Part shown: positions 14,698-22,488 of the stretch, piece after piece
How the letters are laid out: each line of letters opens with the position of its first letter
Position numbering within the stretch: position 1 is the first letter of the stretch
NCBI RefSeq assembly: GCF_000260795.1
Contig: NZ_AJGU01000019.1
Span: forward strand, 1-47,798
Direction of reading: 5' to 3'
DNA from: Treponema sp. JC4
GTDB lineage: Bacteria > Spirochaetota > Spirochaetia > Treponematales > Treponemataceae
Length of the DNA: 47,798 bases
The notes under the pieces: model-generated
The model's database searches: none
The model's input: the letters and a program-made list of their open reading frames with translations, nothing else
What the model was told of the DNA's origin: nothing
Program-made: the position numbers and the translations under genes

Positions 14698-16332
14698 ATG
14701 AGTGATGAATTTCCACCTGTGATTGGAAAGTATAAGGTAACGGGAATTATTGCAAAGGGCGGAATGGGCGTTGTGTATAAGGCGGTTCATCCGTCTTTGA
14801 AGCGCTATGTCGTGATAAAAAAAATGACAGCCCGGGGAAAATCTTCCAACGGAGAGCGTTTTAAGAAGGAAGCCCAGATTCTTCTTGATATGCAGAGCCC
14901 TTATATCGTTCACCTTTTTGACTATTTTACTGAAGGCGGCTACCGCTATATGGTTGAAGAACTGGTAGACGGTGCTGCTTTAGACAAGGTGATTGAAAAA
15001 CAGACAGCTCTTCCTGTTCCGGTTGCCATGCTTATTATGCAGGATGCCTGCTATGCCCTGAAATTTGCCCACTCAAAAGATATCGTTCACCGCGACATTA
15101 AGCCGGGAAACATTTTGATTTCTAAACGCGGCGAAATAAAACTTGCGGATTTTGGAATTGCCAGTGATGCGGATGGAGATACAATTACCCAGAGCGGAGT
15201 TGCACTTGGAACTCCAGCCTACATGCCGCCGGAACAGTTTGAAGATACTGCAAGTGTTGACCGTCGTGCCGACATCTATGCCCTTGGTATCATGCTTTAC
15301 GAAATGATTACCGGAACCAAGCCTTACCCGGGAACTTTTTCTGTTGAAACTCTGAATACAATCAAAAAGGGAAAGTATATAAATCCCCGTGAACTTGATA
15401 AAACTGTTCCCCGCTCAATCTGCCGTCTTATTCACAAAATGATCCGGCCAAAGGCTAAGTCCCGCTTTCAGTCTATTGACGGTGTGCTTCGTCACGTTAA
15501 GCGCTACCTGAGCCATTATGATACTCACGAGCTTCGGGTTCAGATTGCAAAATCTGTTTATACCCCAAAAACGTATGATTTTCCGGAAATTGAACCAAAA
15601 GATAAAGTTCGCCGCCTGATTACCCGTCTTGTTTGCGGAAGTCTTGCAGCAGCGGCTATATTTGCCTTCTGCTGGCAGTGTGGTTTTATTCATAAAACAA
15701 TTTTGCATCACTGGTATGCAAGTGTAAGCGTTCAGATGGAAATGCCAAAATCTCTTTTGAATGTTATGGATTTACCAAGCCAGGCTGTTTTCTTTGAAAA
15801 CGATAATGATGATATCCCTGAAGTTTTAGGAAGCCGACGTACCTTTATAAAGGAAGGAACCCGCTTTATCGATAAAATCAATATCTTTAAGCCAAAACTT
15901 GAAGTATCACGGCCTTCTGAACGTAACCAGACTTACGTAATGAATGATGTTTTCCTTAAAAAGAATGCAGATTACCGCCTGAAGGTGGTAGTTGGTCCTT
16001 ATGTCTGGTGGAAGAGTTTCAGTGTGGCAGGTGAAGATATTTCGATTAAGTGTGATTTCTTAAAAAATACAAACCGAAGCCTAAGAATCCGGGTTGACGC
16101 TTACGACTGCGAAACTTTTGAAAAAATCAAAGATCCGCTTGTGCGCCTGAACTATAGAAATGCCTGGAAGCCTCTGGAAGAAATTCCTGAAACTGCCTTG
16201 AAATCTGCTATGGTCTGGAAAATAAAGGTTTCTGCAGAAGGCTATTCCGAAGAAACCTATTCACTTCTTATAGACTGGTATCAGGATGATTTGATTGTGA
16301 GTGCGGCTTTGCAATCTTTAAAGACTGAATAA
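14698..16332 (+). CDS. Membrane-anchored Ser/Thr protein kinase (PknB-type)
   Basis: 544 aa. Hanks-type kinase domain, residues 10-275: glycine loop IIAKGGMGVVYKA, catalytic K41, HRDIKPGN (D133), DFGIAS (D151) and activation segment GTPAYMPPEQF. One transmembrane helix at about 309-331 (LVCGSLAAAAIFAFCWQCGF) is followed by a 210-residue periplasmic part that is not PASTA: it looks beta-rich, with repeats of the type YRLKVVVGPY and LRIRVDAYD, resembling PEGA-like ligand modules. Last gene of the FHA-phosphatase-kinase group. The stop codon TAA abuts repeat C2. Confidence 0.94.
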   Translation: MSDEFPPVIGKYKVTGIIAKGGMGVVYKAVHPSLKRYVVIKKMTARGKSSNGERFKKEAQILLDMQSPYIVHLFDYFTEGGYRYMVEELVDGAALDKVIEKQTALPVPVAMLIMQDACYALKFAHSKDIVHRDIKPGNILISKRGEIKLADFGIASDADGDTITQSGVALGTPAYMPPEQFEDTASVDRRADIYALGIMLYEMITGTKPYPGTFSVETLNTIKKGKYINPRELDKTVPRSICRLIHKMIRPKAKSRFQSIDGVLRHVKRYLSHYDTHELRVQIAKSVYTPKTYDFPEIEPKDKVRRLITRLVCGSLAAAAIFAFCWQCGFIHKTILHHWYASVSVQMEMPKSLLNVMDLPSQAVFFENDNDDIPEVLGSRRTFIKEGTRFIDKINIFKPKLEVSRPSERNQTYVMNDVFLKKNADYRLKVVVGPYVWWKSFSVAGEDISIKCDFLKNTNRSLRIRVDAYDCETFEKIKDPLVRLNYRNAWKPLEEIPETALKSAMVWKIKVSAEGYSEETYSLLIDWYQDDLIVSAALQSLKTE

Positions 16333-16489
16333 AACGGGGCGTTGCGGGGGAATAGGTAAAGCTAAAAATTGCTGTGCGCAATTTTTTTAACGCTTTGCTG
16401 TAGAACATGCCTTGCCAGCAAGCCTTCACACCCCGCAGAGAGGGTAGCACGCAACGTAGTGCGGGCGCAGGGGGAGACTTCCCCCCTCT
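16331..16489 (+). repeat. Family C copy C2 split by an inserted family A unit (A3)
   Basis: The left part AAAACGGGGCGTTGCGGGG (16331-16349) and right part CCCCGCAGAGAGGGTAG... (16431-16489) match the uninterrupted copy C1 at 5756-5834. Between them lies about 80 bp with family A copy A3 (16352-16403: arms GGTAAAGC/GCTTTGC, core CTAAAA...TTTTTTAACG, inner stem ATTGC/GCAAT) plus a hairpin CTTGC-CA-GCAAG. The right end stops 2 nt from the luxS stop codon. This fills the convergent gap between the kinase and luxS. Confidence 0.8.
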
Positions 16490-16490
16490 T

Positions 16491-16985
16491 TTATGCATCT
16501 GCAAACACTTTACCGTCATCAAGTGTGATTTTGAGTTTAGAATACTCGCAGTGAAAATCATTTTTGAGGCGGTCAAGGTAGCGGGCGCTTTCCCACTTGC
16601 ACATTGGAAGATCATGAAGAAGATAGTTTCCGCATGATTCAGGCTCTGTTGCAGGTACTTTATCCTGAGTTAAAATCCATTCGAGACATTCAATTGTGAG
16701 TTTTCTCATATCTTCTACGCTGTATTTTCCTGTCATGATGATGTACATACCTGTAAGACAGCCCATAGGACCAACGTAAACAACATCGTCTTTTACGCGA
16801 GAATTGCGGAACCAGGTTGCCATAAGGTGTTCAAGGCTGTGAATTGCGGCTGGGGCTACGGCAGGCTCCTTGTTTGGTTCTGTGATGCGAAGGTCATAGG
16901 TGGTAAAGCCCTTGTCTTCGCGGGAAACGTAGATGCCTGGTTTTAATTTTGTATGATCGATAGTGAAACTCTGAATTACTTCCAT
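16491..16985 (-). CDS. luxS: S-ribosylhomocysteine lyase LuxS
   Basis: 164 aa. Converts S-ribosylhomocysteine to homocysteine and the AI-2 precursor DPD in the activated methyl cycle. Metal ligands are H49 and H53 in HSLEH (with E52) and C118 in ESCGNY; catalytic C76 is in GPMGCLTG. Length is normal. A ribosome-binding site (AGAGG) precedes the ATG. It is divergent from lon, with a 55-bp shared promoter region. No pfs or metabolic-cycle partner is adjacent. Confidence 0.97.
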   Translation of the reverse strand: MEVIQSFTIDHTKLKPGIYVSREDKGFTTYDLRITEPNKEPAVAPAAIHSLEHLMATWFRNSRVKDDVVYVGPMGCLTGMYIIMTGKYSVEDMRKLTIECLEWILTQDKVPATEPESCGNYLLHDLPMCKWESARYLDRLKNDFHCEYSKLKITLDDGKVFADA

Positions 16986-17005
16986 AATGTGCCTCTTATT
17001 TTTTT

Positions 17006-17034
17006 TTGCCTTTTCGGCATTTTCTTAGTATATT
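17006..17034 (+). promoter_or_regulatory. Sigma-70 promoter of lon
   Basis: TTGCCT (17006-17011), 17-nt spacer, TATATT (17029-17034), then 6 nt to the lon ATG with no Shine-Dalgarno: a leaderless configuration. I see no CIRCE or other heat-shock operator. Confidence 0.65.
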
Positions 17035-17040
17035 CATTAT

Positions 17041-19494
17041 ATGGCAAACAAAGAAGATAATTCAATCATACCAACAGACCAGATTTTACCAAATAAACTT
17101 ACTTTGATTCCTTTGCAGGGACGGCCGGTTTTTCCGGGCATTTTTACCCCTCTTATGATAAGTTCAAATGATGACGTAAAGGTTGCTGAATCCGCTTTTG
17201 AAAAGGACGGATTTGTTGGAATTGTCATGCTCAAAAATGATGCAGAAAATCCGACGGTGGCAGACCTTCACCGCGTGGGAACGGTTGCCCGTATCATAAA
17301 GAAAATCAACCTGCCGGACGGCGGAATAAATATTTTTGTTTCGACAATCAAGCGATTTAAAATCCGAAAAACACTTCATTCTCAGGCTCCAATGGCGGCT
17401 GCCGTTGAATATCTTGAGGAAGAAGAAAACGACACCTTTGAAGTTAAGGCTCTTACCCGCGCCCTTATCAGTGAAATGAAGGAGGTTAGTGAAAACAATC
17501 CTCTTTTCAGCGACGAAATGCGCCTTAATATGGTGAATATCGATAATCCTGGAAAAATTGCCGACTTTATTGCTTCAATTTTGAATACCGATAAGGACGA
17601 CCAGCAGAAAATCCTTGAAACTGTCAACGTTCGCCAGCGAATGGAACAGGTGCTTGTTTTCATTAAACGTGAACAGGAACTGCTTCGTGTTCAAAAGAAG
17701 ATTTCTCAGGATATCAATGAGCGTGTAGACAAAAACCAGCGTGAATACTTTTTGCGAGAAGAGCTTAAGGCTATTCAGGATGAACTTGGCGAGACAGCTG
17801 AGGGTAACGCAACTGACTATCAGAAGTTTAAGACTAAGATTGACGAGCTTAAGTTTGAAGGCGAAATTAAAGAAACAGTTGAAAGTGAGCTTGAAAAGTT
17901 TAAGCTTATGGATCCTAACTCCAGCGAGTTTATCGGAACCCGTAACTTCCTGGAGCTTGTTGTAAATCTTCCATGGCATGAAGAAATTAAGGAAGATTAT
18001 GACCTTGGCCGCGCAAAGAAAATTCTTGAAAACGACCACTTTGGCCTTGATGATGTAAAAAAACGCATTCTTGAATATCTTGCCGTTCGCAAAATGAAGA
18101 AGGACGCTAAGGGCTCTATTATGCTGCTGGTGGGACCTCCTGGAGTTGGTAAAACTTCCGTTGGAAAGTCTATCGCAAACGCGATGAACAAGCCTTTTTA
18201 CCGTTTTAGTGTGGGCGGTATGCGCGATGAGGCAGAGATTAAAGGCCACCGCCGTACTTACATCGGCGCTATGCCTGGAAAAATTATTCAGGGACTTAAA
18301 ATTACAAAGTCAGCAAGTCCTGTCTTTTTGATTGATGAAGTTGATAAGATGGGCTCAAGCCACAACGGAGATCCTGCTTCGGCTTTGCTGGAAGTTCTTG
18401 ACCCTGAGCAGAACGTAAACTTCCGCGATAATTATTTGGATCTGCCTTTTGATGTTTCCAATGTATTCTTTATTCTTACAGCGAATACTCTGGATTCTAT
18501 TCCGGGTCCTTTGCTTGACCGTGCAGAAGTAATTCAGCTTTCGGGCTATATCGACCAGGAAAAGCTTGAAATTGCAAAAAAATATCTGATTCCAAAAAAC
18601 CTTTCTAAAAACGGTCTCAAAAAGAATCAGGTGAAATACACAAAAGATGCCCTTTTGACAATTGCAGAAGAGTATGCCCGTGAATCAGGTGTCCGAAACT
18701 ACGAAAAGAGTCTTGATAAGATTCACCGTAAGATTGTTACCGAGCTGATTACCCAGAGCGAGCTTAAAAAATCTGAGTTTACTATTGCGGATGACCTTTC
18801 TGAAGAAGAAAAGGCAAAGCTTACAGGTGAGCGCGACGCTGCTGTTCAGGCTGTGCTTGATACTCCTTATACTGTCGATTCGGGTGATTTGTTCAAATAT
18901 CTTGGAAAGCCTGTTTTTGATGAAAGTGAAATTAAGGCCGCAAAAGTTCCTGGAACTGCAATCGGTCTTGCCTGGACAAGTATGGGCGGCGACACCCTGT
19001 TGATTGAATCGACTTATTTTGCCGGAAAAGGCGGACTTGTCCTTACCGGTCAGATGGGTGATGTAATGAAGGAATCAAGTCAGATTGCCTTTAACTGGGC
19101 TCGAAAGTTTGTCCTTGACCGTAAGGCTAAAAAGGCAGACTGGTTTGACAAGAATATAATTCATCTTCATATTCCAGAGGGGGCAACTCCAAAGGACGGT
19201 CCAAGCGCCGGAATTACAATGGCAACTACTTTTGTTTCACTTTTAATGAACAAAAAGATTAAGCCTAATCTTGCGATGACAGGTGAGCTTTCTTTGACCG
19301 GTCAGGTTCTTCCAATCGGCGGACTTCGCGAAAAGACTGTTGCCGCAAAACGAAATAAGATTAAGACAATCATTATTCCAAAGGCTAATGAGCGCGACCT
19401 TGAAGAAATCCCTGAAAACGTAAAGAAGGGAATTAAGTTTATTCCTGTAAGCGACGTGCACGAGGTTCTCGAGGCAGCTCTTGGAATTAAATAA
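17041..19494 (+). CDS. lon: ATP-dependent protease Lon
   Basis: 817 aa, normal LonA length. N-terminal substrate-binding domain (about 15-205) and coiled-coil (about 205-290) precede the AAA+ module with Walker A GPPGVGKTS (K371) and Walker B PVFLIDEVDK. The protease domain has the Ser-Lys dyad S722 (PKDGPSAGIT) and K765 (GGLREKTVAAKR), 43 residues apart as in E. coli. Cytosolic degradation of misfolded and regulatory proteins. An HAD-type gene follows after 24 nt and may be co-transcribed. Confidence 0.98.
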   Translation: MANKEDNSIIPTDQILPNKLTLIPLQGRPVFPGIFTPLMISSNDDVKVAESAFEKDGFVGIVMLKNDAENPTVADLHRVGTVARIIKKINLPDGGINIFVSTIKRFKIRKTLHSQAPMAAAVEYLEEEENDTFEVKALTRALISEMKEVSENNPLFSDEMRLNMVNIDNPGKIADFIASILNTDKDDQQKILETVNVRQRMEQVLVFIKREQELLRVQKKISQDINERVDKNQREYFLREELKAIQDELGETAEGNATDYQKFKTKIDELKFEGEIKETVESELEKFKLMDPNSSEFIGTRNFLELVVNLPWHEEIKEDYDLGRAKKILENDHFGLDDVKKRILEYLAVRKMKKDAKGSIMLLVGPPGVGKTSVGKSIANAMNKPFYRFSVGGMRDEAEIKGHRRTYIGAMPGKIIQGLKITKSASPVFLIDEVDKMGSSHNGDPASALLEVLDPEQNVNFRDNYLDLPFDVSNVFFILTANTLDSIPGPLLDRAEVIQLSGYIDQEKLEIAKKYLIPKNLSKNGLKKNQVKYTKDALLTIAEEYARESGVRNYEKSLDKIHRKIVTELITQSELKKSEFTIADDLSEEEKAKLTGERDAAVQAVLDTPYTVDSGDLFKYLGKPVFDESEIKAAKVPGTAIGLAWTSMGGDTLLIESTYFAGKGGLVLTGQMGDVMKESSQIAFNWARKFVLDRKAKKADWFDKNIIHLHIPEGATPKDGPSAGITMATTFVSLLMNKKIKPNLAMTGELSLTGQVLPIGGLREKTVAAKRNKIKTIIIPKANERDLEEIPENVKKGIKFIPVSDVHEVLEAALGIK

Positions 19495-19518
19495 AAAAAC
19501 GACGGGGGAAATTGCATC

Positions 19519-20166
19519 ATGGCAGATAACATCAAAGCCGTAATTTTTGACATGGACGGGGTTCTTCAGGATTCCGAAACAATAAGTGATATCACCTGGG
19601 AGATGGCGGCAAAAGAGTGGGGCTTTGAATTGAATTATGACATTCTGCAGGCCTGCCGCGGTTCTAACCGCCACGACATAGCTATGAAATTAAAAGAATT
19701 TTATGGCGAGGATTTTGATTCTGTTTCCTTTTTGAACCGTACAAGTGAGTTTTTTTATCAGATTGAGGCAGAAAAAGGAATTCCTTTAATGCACTATGCA
19801 AAAGAAATTCTTGAATACCTTAAGCCAAAGTATAAGCTTGCGCTTGCATCATCTACCCGAGGAGTATCTGTGCGCCGTCAGATGAAGGCAGGCGGGCTTA
19901 TAGATTTTTTTGAAAGTCTCACTACCGGAGATATGGTAGAACACAGTAAGCCTGAGCCTGAAATCTATCTTAAAGCTGCTGAAAGTATTGGAATAAAACC
20001 TGAAGCCTGCGTTGCGGTTGAAGACAGCCCTAACGGGGTAAAAAGCGCTTATGCTGCCGGTATGCGGGTAATTATGGTGCCGGATAAAATTCAGCCTGAT
20101 GAAAATCTGAAAAAACTCTGCTGGAAAATCTGTCCTTCGCTAGAGGACGTAAAATCAGTCTTATAA
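19519..20166 (+). CDS. HAD-superfamily hydrolase, beta-phosphoglucomutase-like
   Basis: 215 aa. Motif I IFDMDGVLQDSE with the nucleophile and acid/base aspartates, motif II LASSTR, motif III Lys in HSKPEPEIYLKAAE, motif IV VAVEDSPNGVKSA. The helical cap after motif I places it with phosphoglycolate phosphatase and beta-phosphoglucomutase-like enzymes. The substrate cannot be read from sequence. It has a GGGGG ribosome-binding site 24 nt after lon. Its TAA and the stop of the convergent diguanylate cyclase gene occupy adjacent triplets in TTATAA. Confidence 0.88.
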   Translation: MADNIKAVIFDMDGVLQDSETISDITWEMAAKEWGFELNYDILQACRGSNRHDIAMKLKEFYGEDFDSVSFLNRTSEFFYQIEAEKGIPLMHYAKEILEYLKPKYKLALASSTRGVSVRRQMKAGGLIDFFESLTTGDMVEHSKPEPEIYLKAAESIGIKPEACVAVEDSPNGVKSAYAAGMRVIMVPDKIQPDENLKKLCWKICPSLEDVKSVL

Positions 20167-21378
20167 ATTTGGAGTAAGATTTTTTAATTCGCTCTTTCTC
20201 TTATACATTTTTGAATCTGCACGTCCGAATATCTGGGAGAAAGTGCTGTCTTTTTCAGGATTAAAAGTTGAAAATCCACATGCAACTACAACCTTATCTT
20301 CCTTCAGATTTTTCTCAATCTGGCGGTTAAAGGCTTTTAATAATGTTTTGTGGTTTTCTAAATCTTCACCGGTAAGGAAGGCTGCAAACTCATCTCCGCC
20401 AATACGGTAAATCGGGCTGTGCTTAAAGGTCTGGCAGATAATTTTTGTGCCGGCCTTAATGATTTTATCGCCTTCTTCATGGCCTTTTGTATCATTAGTC
20501 TTTTTTAAATCATTTATATCAAAAATGATAAGTCCAAAATCATGCAAATCGTGATTTTCAATTTTACTTTCCACGCAAAGGGCGTCTTCCTGGTAGGCGC
20601 TCTTACTCTTTACACCTGTAAGAGGATCTTTAAAAGCCATCTGACGGGCGTTTCCAAGTTCTGCTGCCTGAATTTTTTCAATCTGCAGAAGCTTTTGAAG
20701 TTCTTCATTGCGGTTTCGTCTTTCGTCTTCCAGAACAAAAGTATGCATTATGCAGGTTCCGAGCAGAAATCCGATTGAATAAAAAGGCATGAGCGGATAG
20801 ATAGCCTGCAAAACAACAAAAATTGCCATTACGATTCCAAAAAATTGGATTGTGTGGTAACGGTGTTTGAAAGTGCCGGATGCCTTAAAAATCTCGTAGT
20901 CCATATAAGCAGAACATACAAAGAACATAACAAACTGAAAGATGTAATTAAGGTTTCTTGCATTTTCTGTATGATAGTTGGCTTTGTCATCAAACCAGAA
21001 TGCAATTGGAATAAAAAGATTGATAAAGAGAATTATCATCTGAAAAGAAAAGAATATCCAGCCTAAAATCCTGATTGTTTTTGAAAACCAGTTTGGCTTA
21101 CTTAAATAATCAATTACAAAGTGGGTCCAGAATAAAACTGTAAATCCCATTATTACATAGTAAATTTCTGTTTCAATGAAAAGAATTCTTTTTAGCCCGA
21201 GTGCTTCCAGAAGTTCCCATAGAACATCAGTTATGTAAAAAAGAGAAACAGCAGTTAAAAAATTTTTATATGCATTCAGAGCGGGGATGCGGTCAGCCCG
21301 TTCAATTCGAAAGAGAATATCCCAATTTATGATAATATGAACTAAAAATGAAAGAATCCCAATGCTAGCATAATACAT
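20161..21378 (-). CDS. Membrane-bound GGDEF diguanylate cyclase
   Basis: 405 aa from the start chosen here. Seven or so hydrophobic helices occupy roughly residues 1-215, a short coiled linker follows (NEELQKLLQIEKIQ), then the GGDEF domain with DPLTGVKSKSAY and the active site RIGGDEFAAF, so it should make cyclic di-GMP. I see no RxxD inhibitory site directly upstream of GGDEF. The open frame extends 21 codons further to 21441, but ATG 21378 begins a clean membrane helix (MYYASIGILSFLVH) and lies 6 nt after an extended -10 box. Single gene; the sensed signal is unknown. Confidence 0.9.
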   Translation of the reverse strand: MYYASIGILSFLVHIIINWDILFRIERADRIPALNAYKNFLTAVSLFYITDVLWELLEALGLKRILFIETEIYYVIMGFTVLFWTHFVIDYLSKPNWFSKTIRILGWIFFSFQMIILFINLFIPIAFWFDDKANYHTENARNLNYIFQFVMFFVCSAYMDYEIFKASGTFKHRYHTIQFFGIVMAIFVVLQAIYPLMPFYSIGFLLGTCIMHTFVLEDERRNRNEELQKLLQIEKIQAAELGNARQMAFKDPLTGVKSKSAYQEDALCVESKIENHDLHDFGLIIFDINDLKKTNDTKGHEEGDKIIKAGTKIICQTFKHSPIYRIGGDEFAAFLTGEDLENHKTLLKAFNRQIEKNLKEDKVVVACGFSTFNPEKDSTFSQIFGRADSKMYKRKSELKNLTPNL

Positions 21379-21384
21379 ACTATT

Positions 21385-21414
21385 ATTATAACACAGAATT
21401 ATAAAAGCTGGTAA
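21385..21414 (-). promoter_or_regulatory. Extended -10 promoter of the diguanylate cyclase gene
   Basis: TGTTATAAT (extended -10, box at 21385-21390) with a possible -35 TTACCA 18 nt upstream (21409-21414). Six nt separate the -10 from ATG 21378, and no Shine-Dalgarno is present, which points to a leaderless mRNA. Confidence 0.6.
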
Positions 21415-21470
21415 TTTTTTTTTGCTTGCTTTCATAACCAAAAAATATTAGTTTAAAAAAGAGGTATCTT

Positions 21471-21851
21471 ATGACAACAAATGAAAGAGCCGAAAAGGCT
21501 GTTGAATACAAAAGAAGCTGTAACTGCTGCCAGGCTGTAATGCGTGCCTATTCAGACAGCGTAAATGTAAGTGAAGAAACTTTGATTCAGCTGGGAGCCG
21601 GCTTTGGAAGCGGTATGGGCTGTATGGAAGCAACCTGTGGTGCCCTTGTTGGCGCCGGCTTTATTGCAGGTCTGAAAACTGAGGGGCAGGCAACAACCCG
21701 AGTAACAAAACAGGTGCTTGCAAAGTTCCAGGAAAAATGTGGGGCAAGTATCTGCGGGGACTTAAAAGGTATTAAAACCGGTAAAGTTTTATGTTCCTGC
21801 GATGACTGCGTAAGAAATGCAGTTCTTTCTCTTGATGAAGTGATTGCTTAA
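21471..21851 (+). CDS. C_GCAxxG_C_C family redox-type protein
   Basis: 126 aa, small and Cys-rich. The motif series SCNCCQAV, GFGSGMGCMEATCGALVGA, EKCGASICGDLKG and CSCDDCVRNA matches the C_GCAxxG_C_C family, which is proposed to bind a metal or cluster and act in redox; precise function unknown. A GAGG ribosome-binding site precedes ATG. Followed by a strong terminator, so it is monocistronic. Confidence 0.9.
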   Translation: MTTNERAEKAVEYKRSCNCCQAVMRAYSDSVNVSEETLIQLGAGFGSGMGCMEATCGALVGAGFIAGLKTEGQATTRVTKQVLAKFQEKCGASICGDLKGIKTGKVLCSCDDCVRNAVLSLDEVIA

Positions 21852-21860
21852 GACTGATGA

Positions 21861-21887
21861 AGGGCAGCTCGAGGTGCCCTTTTTTTT
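21861..21887 (+). terminator. Rho-independent terminator after C_GCAxxG gene
   Basis: AGGGCA - 8-nt loop - TGCCCT followed by seven T. The T-run reaches the end of the convergent yigZ gene. Confidence 0.85.
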
Positions 21888-22488
21888 ACAGGTTGATTTT
21901 TCCGTTTGAAAGGTCTTTTAGTTTTGAAGCAAAAGTTTCGTATTCGTCGGCCTGGATTTCGCCTGTCAGGGTGACTTCTGTTCCAAAGTCCTCTTTTACA
22001 TTCCAGAAGTGAAAGTTGCCGCTTTCCATAAGGTTTTTAATTGGCTTTAAAAGAGAATAGTCTGCATTGAAGGTGAAGGCCCTTTTTGCCACCAGGGGCT
22101 GGAAGGCGCCTTCTTCATTTGCAGCGGCAATTACTCCTTTTGCGCCGTTTCCGTAGGCTTTTACAAGACCTCCTGTGCCAAGCAGAGTTCCGCCGAACCA
22201 GCGGGTAATAGTAAGAATCAGGTTTGTGCAACCCCGGCCGGAAAGTACGTCCAGGGCAGGGCGGCCTGCGGTTCCTGAAGGTTCTCCGTCATCGCTCATG
22301 CCTTTTACTTCTGCGCCGTTACCGGTAATAAAGGCGTGTACTACATGGGTGGCGTCGGCGTATTTTGCCTTCTGTGCTTTTAGAATTTCACGAGCCTGTG
22401 CCTGCGAGCTGCAGGGAATGAGCTCGGAAAGAAAGCGGGAACCTTTTATTGTTTCTTCGAATTTTACGTATTTAGTTAGAACTTCCAT
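21886..22488 (-). CDS. YigZ/IMPACT family protein
   Basis: 200 aa. The conserved core GEPSGTAGRPALDVL ... LILTITRWFGGTLLGTGGLV identifies the UPF0029/IMPACT family: N-terminal ribosomal-S5-like domain plus C-terminal ferredoxin-like domain. Cellular role poorly defined (translation-related in eukaryotes). The start overlaps the stop of the topoisomerase gene by one base (TAATG), so translation is coupled. Confidence 0.9.
   Translation of the reverse strand: MEVLTKYVKFEETIKGSRFLSELIPCSSQAQAREILKAQKAKYADATHVVHAFITGNGAEVKGMSDDGEPSGTAGRPALDVLSGRGCTNLILTITRWFGGTLLGTGGLVKAYGNGAKGVIAAANEEGAFQPLVAKRAFTFNADYSLLKPIKNLMESGNFHFWNVKEDFGTEVTLTGEIQADEYETFASKLKDLSNGKINL

Noticed and set aside
21379-21441. 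21-residue N-terminal extension of the diguanylate cyclase
   Set aside because: It spans the extended -10 box and would place the start upstream of the promoter; the internal ATG begins the first membrane helix.
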